Shown in pieces: positions 1 to 11,800 of a stretch of DNA of 64,000 nt. Every line of letters starts with the position of its first letter. The first letter of the stretch is position 1. Source of the stretch: Luscinia megarhynchos (Eukaryota; Chordata; Aves; Passeriformes; Turdidae); assembly GCA_034336665.1 (NCBI GenBank), contig CM067569.1, forward strand, positions 23,719,320 to 23,783,319. The letters are read 5' to 3'. Under the pieces are notes generated by a model. It was not told where the DNA came from, ran no database searches, and worked only from the letters and a program-made list of their open reading frames with translations. A program made the position numbers and the translations under genes.

Positions 1-1744
1 GATGCTATAATTCTGTCAGCAAACTAAGTCCCTGCCTATTGCAGATTCCACTTTAAATGAGCTTCAACAGTACCTGATGTTCCTTCCATTTAGACTTTTT
101 TTTCACCTTCCCCATCTGAAGGGATGCATTCAAACAAAGAAGGCAAAAGTGCAAAGATTAAACTGAACTTAAACCAGACACCTTCTGCACTCAGATAGCT
201 GTGTCCTTTATTCAGAAGTCACTTACAGCCCTCCCCCTACACTAAGCTGGATTTTTCATTCTCAGCAAATCGCAGGACCAGATGCTCCTTTTGACATGTG
301 GAGACAAGTCACAGATTTGGAGGCTTTCTCAATTTGTGTTAGCTAATGTAACAGTTATTATAGCTACATTCTCAATATTGGAGAAACATGCTTCCCTGAC
401 TTGATTTGATTTCTTGTCAAAGTAGCTTACAGAAAACACAAGTAGCTATTACCTGGCTTTCTCTCTGTTCTGTTAAGTTTATTTTAAAAGTGGCATGAAA
501 TTAATTTTTCCACTTTGGGTTACTTCATTTTCATTAGTTTTCAGTGTGAAACGGTTGAATCTGACCTCCTCCTCTAAAACTGAGAATCTGACAATAGTGA
601 GTGTAAGTCTGGGATGGCAAGTTCATGCACTGAAATGTTTATTATCAGTACTGCAGTGCAGGCACAGTTTCTGCAGTGCATTGTAGCCTCAGCCATGGAG
701 GGGACCCCACTGTACCCTGTGTACTGTACAAATAAGGAGCAAGAAAGGACAGTGCCGTGGTAACCTCGGGTAGCAAGAGCCTTCTTTCAATTCCACGTTT
801 GGCCAGTGTGCAGCTCAGCTGCACAGTCAGTGCAGAGCTGATGGAAAGTGCTTTCACTCTTTCAGAGCTGATGTTTGGGTGTTTTCAGTCAAGATATTCT
901 CCTGAACATGGCATTTCATGAACACCCAAATATGTGGGTCTGGATGAAATTCTAATAAAACTCCCTGTGAGGATGTTGCCCTTCTGCTGAATCTCTGTGA
1001 TTGTCATTGTGGCACAGAGATTGTACTAAATGAATTTATTTTGATATTTGACTGGAGCATTATACTGTTACTCGAAGTAAAGTAAAAAAGAAGAATTTCA
1101 TGTGTGTACCATAGCAGAGCTGAATTGTCAGTCATCTAAAAATCTGTTCACACAGAATGATACTTAGCACTGCTATTAATAGTGTTCTCCCATTTTTCAG
1201 TGCAAAATGTATGCTCATTCATATTTTAATCTGTATTATAGATCTTTTTGTAATATATATATATGTATATATTTCATCTATCTGTAATATACCTTATCAG
1301 CTGGATGTAGATAAACACACAAATCTGTGTTGTGCATGTTGCTACATAGCACTAGAGGGTGTGAAAATGTGAGCAGGTTCCTCAGATTCTTTCAAATCTG
1401 TGTAGAACAAATAGGCTTTCATTTTTAAAGGCCAGGACCAGATGTGGTAACTGCATGGCACTTAATTTTTCTTCCTTGGAACAATGAAGGGCTGAGATGA
1501 CCTTGTAACTTCAAGGAGCCTACAGCAGTGATTTCAAACCTGACACTTAGATCAATCACTACATCATTCCCCTTAGCTGAACTGACTCATTGCCTATTTG
1601 CCCACCATGAAAAAAGGAAAAAGCACAGTCCTTTTAATGCCCCTCTTGTATTTGAAAGCCACTCCTGTGCAAGGCCTGTCCTAAACAATATGCTATCAGG
1701 CACATAGCAGCCAACCTTTCTAGTGCAGAAGCTGCAGGTAATTT
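1..1744. other. Unique AT-rich DNA, no gene seen
   Basis: No recognisable gene or repeat family. Open frames here are short (63-71 codons), overlap on both strands and resemble no protein I know. A short TA-rich run (TAATATATATATATGTATATAT) lies near 1251-1272. Several CAG-ended pyrimidine stretches, such as the one ending near 1200, look like acceptors but have no matching open exon. Probably intergenic or intronic. Confidence 0.6.
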
Positions 1745-1749
1745 AATAA

Positions 1750-2223
1750 ATGATTCCAGAAGCAGCAGGCTTAATTAACCTACATCTCCTCCACTCAGTG
1801 AGCCAGCCCATGGCAGCCCTGCCTACAATATCTGCAGGTCTCCCCCACAAACCCAGTGCCCCATTTCCTCCCCTCTCCCAAAGATGCTTACAGCCTGCCC
1901 CCTTCCCCCCAATTCCTGAATCCCTGTCCATACTCCCCCTCCCTCTCTTGCTCCTAAAATCACCCCCTATTGCAATGTCACACGGTTTTTGCTCTGCTGC
2001 CTGCAGTTGTGTGCCCCTCCCTCCCTGTCCCTGCCCTCCCTGTATTTCCATTCTGCCTTTGCTCTGCAGCCCTGGAGCTGGGGTGTTTGTGCTGCTCAGG
2101 CAGTGCACACAGCACACACTGCTGCCAGCTGAATAAAGAAAGGCTCCTTTCTGCTCCTTTCTGCTCCTTTCAGCCCCTTTCTCCCCCTTTCTCCGTGTCC
2201 TCTCCTCACAGAAAGGAATAACA
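1750..2223 (+). other. C-rich block with polyA signal, possible solo LTR fragment
   Basis: A sharply bounded pyrimidine-rich block with many CCCTCC and CCCCC runs inside AT-rich flanks. It carries an AATAAA at 2132-2137 in the context CTGAATAAAG, followed by a 10-bp tandem repeat and a pyrimidine-rich tail. C-rich body, AATAAA and then a short C/T-rich tail is the order seen in many avian endogenous retrovirus LTRs. The block could therefore be a solitary LTR, starting near the TG at 1751. I could not find a clean TG...CA terminus pair or an exact target-site duplication, and no internal retroviral genes are present. It could equally be a local C-rich low-complexity segment. The open frames of 124-128 codons on both strands are composition shadows. 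Confidence 0.28.
2141..2190 (+). repeat. 10-bp tandem repeat, five copies
   Basis: Five consecutive decamers that align without gaps: AGGCTCCTTT, CTGCTCCTTT, CTGCTCCTTT, CAGCCCCTTT, CTCCCCCTTT. They start three bases after an AATAAA hexamer. Copies 2 and 3 are identical and the outer ones diverge, as expected for a short slippage-expanded array. Confidence 0.85.
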
Positions 2224-2225
2224 CA

Positions 2226-5200
2226 GCCATTTTCTCTCCTCTACAACACCTCATTTTCATTAAGCTCCTAGGAGAGGAAGATTTTTGAGACCTGTGTCCT
2301 GAAGGCATTGTCAGATGTGGCTGAAATTGGCTGGCATGTTCAAGATCATTAGGGTCAGGGCTGACAGACAGGCTGGTAGCATGATTTCATTATTCTTTTC
2401 CTTAGAAACCAGGCTGAAAAAAAATGGGTTTGACAGAATAGTTGATACTGGATGTTGTGAGCAAATAAGTTATACCAACAAAAGTGCCTTTAATGTGATA
2501 TTTGTCTGCAGTAAGGCTTTTGCCAGTATTTCTTACATTTCTTAAAGGATCATGTCCTCACTACCAGCAAAAATGCACTCCTGGCCAAATTTTAATTAGC
2601 AGATAAAATGCCTCCCCAGCAGTAACAGACCATGCTGTAAGGAACAAATAAGAGCAATGACTTCATTAGAAATTCTCTGACAGCAAACTTAGTTGTGTTA
2701 GTTGTTTCCAGTGCAGTACAGCACACAAAGCAGCCCAGTGTTCTTTGAAATTTCCTGTTTCCATAACACTGGTCAGGAAATGCTGAGTATATGATATACA
2801 GACTCCTGTGCCACGCACACTTGGTGACATTGCTCCCACCCTCACCTGGGCGTGGGTGACAAAGGGGCACAGCAAAGAGCAGTTCCATCACAGAGGGAAA
2901 AAAAAGAGAATTGTGTGTGGTTAAAACTTCTACCTGCAGAAATGCAGTGCTGTGTGAGAAACTGCATGGAGTAACTTCCTGAGCAACTTCAATCCCCGGT
3001 CCAGCAACCATTTACTGTTTTCCCTGTTGTTTGGAAGTACTTTTCAGCTCATTATACCTTGGTTATCCTTTCCTGAAGCATTCATAGTCTTTACCTGCTT
3101 CACATAGTGTTGTGAAGTTTCACTAATTAATATGTGAAGATTCTTAAGTCAGAAAGTGCCATGTAACTGCAATGTCTTCCTTTTATTACTTCCACATAAG
3201 CTATTTTGATCAGACTCTTCAGCTGCACTGCCATCAGGAGATCTCATAGCAGACAACTGTGGAGGTAATTTTTTCTGTGCTGAATTGAGCCCCTAGGAAT
3301 TAATGATTGACTGCTAATAGGTTTATTCCATTAAATATGGGGAGAAGGGAGGTTTTGCCTGAAGTGCAACAGACAAAGAAGGAAAATATCCAAAGAAAAG
3401 TCAGAGCTCTGTGGAATATAAGGACCATCTTATGGTATGTGCTGGAACTAGATCTCAGGAATGGGAGAAGGTTTATAATATTTTATACGGTCTGAAGGTT
3501 TGCAGTGAAGTTTGGGCTGCACATTGCCTACTTTCTGTTCATGATTTAAGAAAGGAACCTCTGTAAGAACAAGCAATGAAATCTATCCTATTGCTAGTAG
3601 AGAAATTTTGCAAAGTAAATGTTTATAAACCTTTCATATGAAGTTAATGATGCTTATTAAAATGTTAAAAGCAGTCATTCACAACGACTCCCATTTTTAA
3701 GAGCAGTTTTATTATCACACTCTGCTGTCTGAATTAATGGGCAGCTTAGTTACTTATTTGGTTTACAGTAAATGTTGGCCAGATTATACAATTTAGTTCA
3801 TGAAATATTTAGAGGTTTTTGAAATTATAATAATTTATAAAGTCTGTAGTGTTTACAGTATCTGTGATACTGTGACTTTAGCCCTTGAAATGACTCTTAA
3901 TGCTGATATCCCTTTCTGTAGTCCTAGGATTCCAATTTTCCTTAGAGCATTATATTTGTATAACTTTTTTTCCTTCTGAAATATATCCTCTTCTAGGTTT
4001 ATCAAACTCGCTATTTTATGGCAAATCATAGAGGAGTATGGGACTGAAAGCAGGGACTTGCCATTCACAGCTTCATGGAATATGTGACCAAGACCCACTT
4101 TATGCTTACAGTTTCTGGTTACTTTGAAAAAACACCCCTAATTTTATTGTCTATGTGGTATGACTGTAATTCCACAGGAAGATACTTTTGAATCAGGTAT
4201 GTAAAAAGTGAACAGATAACTTTTGGGGGAAAAGTACTAAAAATGCTAGTAAACACTTATGGCAGTGTTTCTTTTTCTTGAATTTTGCTTTTACTTTGGG
4301 TTGATTTTGAAATGAAGAAGGGGGGAGTTTTCAGTTTGCACAATGCAGTGTCAGTCCATCTTCTTATTATCCCTGTCTTTCCTCCCCCCTCTTCTCTACT
4401 ATCTAGAAATCTTTTTGTACAAAACTCTCCACTTCTTACCTGTGCACACTTTACTCACTGGGCAAAGAAATTCTGGCACTTTGACTGTCTTTTAATAAAG
4501 GAACATTGTAACACTTAGAAATATTTTAAAATTCAGACCAAAGTTTTAGTTATCAAGGATGTATTTCCAGGAGAAAAACTATGAGGAGTTAAAATAATTT
4601 TCCTTTAACTAGAAGTCCAGAAATTTCCATGGGGATTTTTTTTTTTTTCAAGTGGGAATGGAAAAGAAACTCTGGTCTTTAATGAAGTTTCTAGCTTGCT
4701 GTTAAAAAAGTGATTCCTTACAATTGCTGCATGACAGATTTTCCACCTCTTCTACATTCCATGTTCAGTCAATGGGTATGCTCCCTGTGGCTCAAGGTGG
4801 GGACAGGAACCACAGAGGACAGAATTGGTTTCAAAGGCAGGAAAAATATGGTTGCAGTAAAAAGCATGTCAAGGGATTCTAGGGCAGATGCATCAGCTGA
4901 AACTATTTTATTAGTAGTAGATAACTAACTGGACTTGAAACTAATAATGCTTTAAGTTTTCTGTTGTCCTCTCACTGCAGTGCGAAAACAACAATCCACA
5001 ATTTTTTATTCTACACCACATACACCTGACTTCTAGTTTGACTTTCTTTTAACCATCTCTCAGCCACAGACAAGTGGTGTTGTATCATTTAAGTAGGAAT
5101 TGAAGAGTAACTTGCTTCATGAGCCACTACATCAGGCCACTCAAGTCATTAGTGTAAATATATATCATTATATAGGTATTGAATAATTTGCCATTTTATA

Positions 5201-5265
5201 TTTATTTGCACTGTGAATTTCTATGGGACCAGAGAGAACCAGGCAAGAAAATTGAAGACACTCTT
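2226..5265. other. Unique AT-rich DNA, no gene seen
   Basis: Nothing recognisable as a gene or repeat family. Open frames are 62-139 codons, occur on both strands and look random. A T-run lies near 4629-4649. The stretch ends where similarity to an old LINE begins. Confidence 0.55.
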
Positions 5266-5269
5266 GTAA

Positions 5270-6597
5270 TCACTAGTTTGTGTGGGATTTGGCTTCAAGA
5301 CCAGAGGATTTTCATTTTAGAGTACTTAAGGAAACTAACCAAAATAATCTTTGAGTAGTCTGGTGAGCTTGGTGGAGACTGGTAAAGAATAAACATAGAA
5401 TCCTCCTTTCAGAAATAAAAAAATGGAAAAACAAAGATATAAGTGATTTAAACCCATCAACTCCACAAATATTCTAGAATTATCTATTTAGAAGGAACTA
5501 TTTTCTTCATGGAAGACAATAGTACTATTAAAATATAGGTGGATATATCCATGGGAAATAAATCACATCAAAGCAATTAAATTCCTTTCTTTATCAGATT
5601 GTGATAAGGGATTCAGAGGAAAATGGTAGATAGGTTATATCTTTCATAAAGAATCTGGTATTTTCTAACATTGCTTTCTCAAGGGGTATTGGAAAAGGGC
5701 AGTCCTGATGTGATGACTGTAATGGGAATGCACAGCTTGTTAAAAAATTCTCTCAAATACTAGGAAATTTCAAGTGGATATCTGCAGGGACCAGTTCTAC
5801 ACTCAGTTCTTATATTTATTTTTTTACTAGTATCTTGTACAATGAAATATAGAATAGAGTTACATCACTTGGGGGTGACACCAAAACACAAGGGTTTGGC
5901 TGCAAGCACTTTGTGAGACTAAAGTGTAATTCAAAAACATCGTGATAAATTGAGGAAATGGCTTGGTGTCAGCAAGAGTAAAATCAATAGGTGCAGTCAG
6001 AAACAGAGCAGTTACAAAGTTCAGAACATATTCTAGGAGTTACTGTCAAGTTATAAGCAGGGAATGGGATGGTGTTGCAAAAAAAAAAAAGAATTTGTTT
6101 TGGGGTGTACTAACAGAAATGTCACTTTAGAAAGAAGAGGTATTTATCACTGTGATAAGTATGGCTGAGGCTTTAGCTGGTAAATAATTTTGGGCATCAC
6201 ACTACAGAAGATTTCTACATATAGAAAAATTATAAGATGTCTATGAGGCAGAGCATATGAGCAAGTTTGAATAAACACTGCTTTTCCTAGAAAGTAAAAG
6301 ACTTACAGGAAAAATGGAACTTTCAAGTACAACCCAGATATTTTTAATTTGTGATAATTTACACTCAGTGGCCTACAATGATATAAAAAATAAATGCACT
6401 TAACTTCTGAATCCTGTGTGTTCAGAAATTGCAGTGGTTTACACAGAAATATTCTGGTAAAGTCCTTAACCATTTTAAGAACATTTTATATATGGTAAGG
6501 ATAATTTAAGTGTTCTTGATTCTTCCTTCATGCAGGAGTTTGACTAAGTGCTCTCTTCAGCTCCCTTCTGTCCTGTGTTTCTGTGATTTTAATTTAT
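5270..6597 (+). mobile_element. Ancient CR1/L3-type LINE fossil, reverse transcriptase to 3' end
   Basis: Heavily decayed copy of the 3' part of a CR1/L3-clade LINE in plus orientation. I recognise ordered blocks typical of these elements. At 5370-5400 is the segment for 'gagactgg-aagaataaacatag'. At 5871-5885 is GGGGGTGACACCAAA, the degraded counterpart of the reverse-transcriptase F/YADD-T codons, with the first D no longer encoded. At 5942-5990 is 'gataaattgaggaaatggct...gtcagcaagagtaaaatcaatagg'. At 6071-6112 is 'ggtgttgcaaaaaa...gtgtactaacagaaatgtc'. At 6165-6225 is 'ggctgaggctttagctgg...gggcatcacacta'. A typical 3' end lies at 6535-6597 (GAGTTTGACTAAGTGCTC... CTGTGTTTCTGTGATTTT). Stops and indels interrupt every frame, so it is inactive. 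The 5' limit is approximate. CR1-L3 against another old CR1 group cannot be settled by eye. Confidence 0.75.
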
Positions 6598-6599
6598 AT

Positions 6600-8484
6600 G
6601 GAACTCTAAAAAATCTGGTCGTTCTATTAATTTTTGACACATCAAACAAAAATGTTAGAGAGGTGAATATCTCTATGAGCTAGAATATTTTTAAAGCTCT
6701 CTTGCCATAATCACCCAGTCTAAGAAAATACCATCTCATGATACATTAGTTCAACTAAAATTAAAAAATAATCAAGGAAAGTATTGAAATACCTACTGTT
6801 ATTTCTTAAAGTCCAGGTTCTAAGAACCACATTTCAGTTGGATGCTGGGAAATTAGTTGTTCTTTTCTCTTATTCAAAATCCCTAGCAGTAGTCACTTCT
6901 CTCTTTTTGCAAGTAATTTTTTCTTGTAATGTTTTTTGAGTCTGAATTTTCTGCTGTAGGTTCACTAGATGAGATCTGCTCTAAGTAAGAATGTAGGGCA
7001 ATGGTGAATCCAACTTTACATCTCTCAGGAAAGGAAAATTCTACTTTCTCGTTATACCTTTTACACTTCAGCATGAAAGTATCTTGAGTTCTTATAGAAG
7101 ACTGACTTGGCCTGGTTTCTGAGGGTTTCCTTTAGTCAGAAACACTTTCCTTGTTTCTTCTTGTCATCCACGTGAGTACGACTCAGGCCTGCTGCCCTCT
7201 ACATAAGTACTGACACTGGGGTTGTTCCTGCTTGCACAAAGCAATGGTGGTGTTGAATTTATGCTTTAGATTGTGAACACAGATGGGAAATGACATGCAC
7301 AGGCTGCATCTATCTAGTTTGGGAGAGCTCTTGGAAACTGCACACAAGAATGAACCTGCCCATTGGCCCATCCATTTTTCAAAGTTACAGACAATAATTT
7401 TGTGTTTGGTACTTGCACCCAAACTTTCTACTGGTAGAAATCAGCACGAATTTCACATGAGGAATTTATTCTTAATTAGGTCCAGGATCATTAGGAAAAT
7501 GTTAGCTGCCCTTAAAGATGTATAAATCACAGGAAGAAAAACTGAATTTGAATCTTTAAAAGCATTCAGTGAAACAGTTAAATCTGTATGTAGTCCTAGA
7601 CTTCAGTTTAGGGATAACTACTTGGGATGATTAAAACATGCTAAAAAGCAGCCACTATTGGGCTTTTTCAAGTCTGTGTGCTTATTAAAACCAGAAAGCA
7701 TGTGAAACAATGATATAGTCCCCTTAACTAACAGTTTATCTAGCATGAAGGAAAATACCATTATATCAGTCTTGATGAAACCTAATTGCAATTTGACTGT
7801 GATCACATTAACTGCTTTGTGCTCCTAGAGTTACACATTCAAGGTGAATTCCTGAGTGCATTAATAAGCTCAATATCAGAGTCTTGTTGAAAAGAAATAT
7901 TTTGTGAGCTGTGTTGATCAAACATAATTTTGATCACTTATACTTGGTATTAGACCTGATTAAATTCTACAGAAGTCATCTTCCTGGCAACCTTTTTTTC
8001 TGCTCACACTTACAAAACCAGAAATCCCTGAATCCCAACTGTGCCCATAATGAAGGTGAATTGTGTTTAATGACTTAAAGAGTGCCATTTTGTGCTTAAC
8101 AGTTTACATATTGCAAATTACCCTGTAAATACTCTGTTCCTAGATCAAATTAATTGTATAACAAGTTGTTCTGAAAGGCAGAGAATTTTCCTTGCTGCTT
8201 TAGCTCCCATAGTCTGGAAGCTGAAAATGGTTTTCTTTAAATCCTATGCACAAGCTTTATCTTATTCCCATGCAAGTACTTGAACCCAGGCTTGTAATTC
8301 ATGATGGATGCAAATGTTGTAACTCAATATTTAAAACAATAAGTTGTTATGGCCCTTATTGGACTTTGACTGGCTTGTCTCTGTTGATAAATCAGTGTAC
8401 TCAAAATTGTTCAACTTTGCATTTTATGCACTAACTCATTAAATTTAAAGTGCACAAATTAATATCAACTGTAATTACTGTGGG
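6600..8484. other. Unique AT-rich DNA, no gene seen
   Basis: Nothing recognisable. Open frames are 60-80 codons on both strands with no family resemblance. No tandem repeat of note. Confidence 0.55.
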
Positions 8485-8485
8485 C

Positions 8486-8874
8486 TTACATGGAGGTGGA
8501 GGACCTTAGAGCTCTCTACAACTTCCAGGAAGGAGGTTGTAGCCAGGTGGGGGTCAGCCTCTTCCCCCAGGTAAAAAGTGGCAAGATGAGGAAATGGCCT
8601 TGAGTTGAATCAGGGGAGGTTTGGAATGGATATTAGGAAAAATTTCTCCGTGGAAAGGTTTGTCAAGCATTGAAAAAAACTTCTTGGGGAACTCGCTGAG
8701 GCACTGCTCCCTTCCAGCACACACTGGGAGTATTTTTTTAATACTTAAAAATGTAGATGTGGCACTTAGAGACATGAGTTAGTGGCAAGTGGACTTGGCA
8801 ATGTTGGGTTAATGGTTGGACTCAGTCATCTTAAAGGTCTCTTTCAATCTAAAAGCTTCTATGATTTGATGATT
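8486..8874 (+). mobile_element. CR1 LINE, 5'-truncated 3' end
   Basis: Clear match to the avian CR1 3' end. It runs from 'gaccttagagctctctacaactt' (8500-8523) through 'ggaggttgtagccaggtgggggtc', 'ggaaatggccttgagttgaatcaggggaggtt', 'ggatattaggaaaaatttct', 'gtagatgtggcacttagagacatg' and 'gttgggttaatggttggactcagtcatcttaaaggtct'. It ends in the family's terminal ATTCTATG-like octamers (CTTCTATGATTTGATGATT, about 8855-8873). Only the last part of the reverse-transcriptase end and the 3' UTR is present, the usual result of incomplete reverse transcription. Divergence from the remembered consensus is modest, so it is much younger than the fossil at 5.3-6.6 kb. Not coding. Confidence 0.93.
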
Positions 8875-8879
8875 TTTTC

Positions 8880-11800
8880 CTTGATAGCAGAGGTTATTTC
8901 CTCTTTTCCCCATTACCCAAAAGACATTTTCCTGAAAGCTGTTACTGTCTGTCTGAGATGAACCAAGACTAAAGGCAGAGATGAAAACAGAGTTGTGGTA
9001 CTTAAATGATCTTTCAGGAAAAGCTCCAGGCCACTGATTTTGGATCAATATAAAACCACATAAGTCACTGATGACTAAAGCCAGTCTTCATGTTCAGTGA
9101 TAGGGAGGTGAGCCAGGTTCATCGAGGACATGAAAATATTTCATTTGGAAAATATCCCCAGAAACCTCTGCAATCTCCTACCTTACCAGCAATTTTTATG
9201 TTCAGCTGGTGCTCTGATTTTCACTGTGCTGCTTGTGGAAAGACCCATTTATCAAGGGCTCTGTCAAACACTAGTCTTAAATACTTTGGCTGAACTGAAC
9301 TGTACCAGGCTGCAGTGTATAATGCAGTGCTGACCTGAGCTGCTGATCACATGGGGCTGGAGCTTCCAGCGCCACTTATTCCAAAGGAAGTTGGAACAGG
9401 GAACTTGTGATTGATGCATTGCCTACAGTCTCATATCAGAAACTGGCCTTAAGAAAAGAATAAAGAAACTACAAGCTCAGGTAGGATTGAGTAAGGCAGC
9501 AATGATAAAAACAAAAGTGGAACCACTTACTTTGAGTAGTTTGTGGGAATCTAGCAACTGATCTAACAGGAGATTCTGGAAGCAAACAGTCTTGCAGGGT
9601 TCATACAGAGTCATCACATCAATCTAGCCCAATCATGCATTATTTTTGAAAATGTATTTTGGTTGTGGAAATAATTGCAGCAATTTGAACTTTCCTTATA
9701 TGGTCTGAAATAAAGGCTGGAGAGTGAATGATCAAGAATGTTGCAGGAGTAATAAAAATACTGAAGGGCACTGCACTGTTGTGGTGCTGTCCCCAGAGGA
9801 GCTTAAGCTAGTTTTCCTAAATTAGCATTTAAACTTTCTTCCTCTGCTCACAAAATAAGGGTGATGCAACAGTAACCTTTGGCTCCTTTGAAACTTCCCT
9901 TTCAGTATTCAGATGGTTAATGGGCTTCTGTCCTTATTGTCTTCCTTCTGTTTTAACACATGTAAACAGTGATTGAGAAAAGAGAATGAAAAAAAAATAA
10001 AATGGGTATGTACATATCTTGAATCAGGCACCAAGAAATACAGGGTTTTTTAAATTTACCAATTTTTTACCCACATTTGCAGTCTGGCTCATTCCAGGGA
10101 CATGTTAAAATCATCTTTGCCAGTGGGACAGCTGGATGACAGTGTAATAAACAGCATAAAACAGACCATGAAATAATTAATACTTCTGTCCTTACAGTAG
10201 AAGTATACTGTTGTACTGGGTGTAAGGCATGGGCCAAATATTGAGTAAAATAACAAAAAAATAGAAAAGAAACAAACAAAAAAAAATGCAAAAGATTGAA
10301 TAGCTTCTTGTTAAGTGAACTTTGTCTATTTCATGCAATGAAAGGGAGAGAGTTCAGAAGAATTGATTGCATGTGATCACTTTTTAGGATTTTTTTATAC
10401 CATAGATCCACAAGTGGACCACAAAAAAAGTTGCATAAACAAATTTAATGTTAGTATTTTGTAGCTTTTAAAGTACTTGGCTTTACAACCTTGAGGATGT
10501 CCTTGTAAGGTATGCTTTGATATGTAATTTCAATTTTTCAGCCTCTGTGCTTGTTTTACATTTCTCTTATTCTCCAAAACTGATCCAATCCCTTCTCAAA
10601 AATAGCTGTACTCATTGACTATAAAATTTATATTTATATTGTATAAAAAGAGCCACACAAAGAATACAAACAAGAAAGGGTTGTAACAGTGGGGCTGAGC
10701 TACAGCTGTAATGAGTAAAACAAATTTCCTTAATTGCAGGAGCTTTGCTTTGCACGATGAGGTTCTGGTGGGGGAATATCTTTTTGCTTAGCCAGATGTT
10801 GTGAATTTGCCCTGCATGTGAGAAAGATGACACAGCTCATTTGCTCTCCAGGGACCAGTAGTGTGAGCAGGGAGTTGGAATACTTTTTGTAACCACAATC
10901 TCAAAGGTAGGGGTTAATCCTAAACAGATTGCTGTGCCCCCTCCCCCCTTTTATTTTATTGTGCTCATTTTTAGCACAAACAACAAAGTTGAGTAAAATA
11001 TATAGCTCTAATTGGGAACTAGTCTGTGTAGAAGATGATGGAAAGCTGCTAGGGCTGTGAGTAATCCCCTTTCTATCTATCTTACCAAACTGTTTGTATT
11101 GGTGGTTGTTTTATTTGATGCCCAGTGATATATTTTGCTGTGAAACTTATTGTGGAATACTTTATGTTTTCATATGTCTTTTTTTTATTTGAAACATGAG
11201 AGAAATCAAGCTGAGTAAACTGGGAGGTGGCAGAGGGTCAAGGTTTCTACAAATCTCATCCTGAGCTGTTGCTTAGCCTTGAACATTGCTGAGCTGATGC
11301 TGTTTGCCCTCTGTGAGGTGGATGCACTTCAGTGGGGGCAGATGCAAGCTTTTTCTGCTAGAGGCAAACGTTGGATGTGTAGAATTTTGTTGCATACCTG
11401 TTTTTTTAATGTTACAGACACCAGTAGAAGCACAATGTGCTCCAGCTGTGTAGGACATGTGATATGAGTGATACTGCAGGTGAGCAAAAAGAGCATGTTG
11501 ACCATAGATATAGATAACACTGGCTAAAGTCTTAGTGAAAAAATAAACTAAATCTCTCTCATTTTATTGGTGATCTCATACTTTTAAGAATACTGTTATG
11601 GGTTGAAATAGAAATAGTAATAAAAGTGCTGCTCTATTACTGAGTACTAACCCTGATGGGGAGCTAATCTTGGGTCACTTCTTTGGGATATGTGTGCAAG
11701 AGTGGACACCAGGAGGGGAGAGCTGTCCAGACCTTGAGCCATAAGGGTTGATGGTGCAAAACAAAGTCCAGAACACACAGAACAAGGGGTTCATCACTTC

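Noticed and set aside
11418..11479. 62-nt interval with a strong acceptor (TTTTTTTAATGTTACAG) and CAG/GTGAGC donor
   Set aside because: All three frames are closed and no other support exists. Kept only as a possible chance pair.
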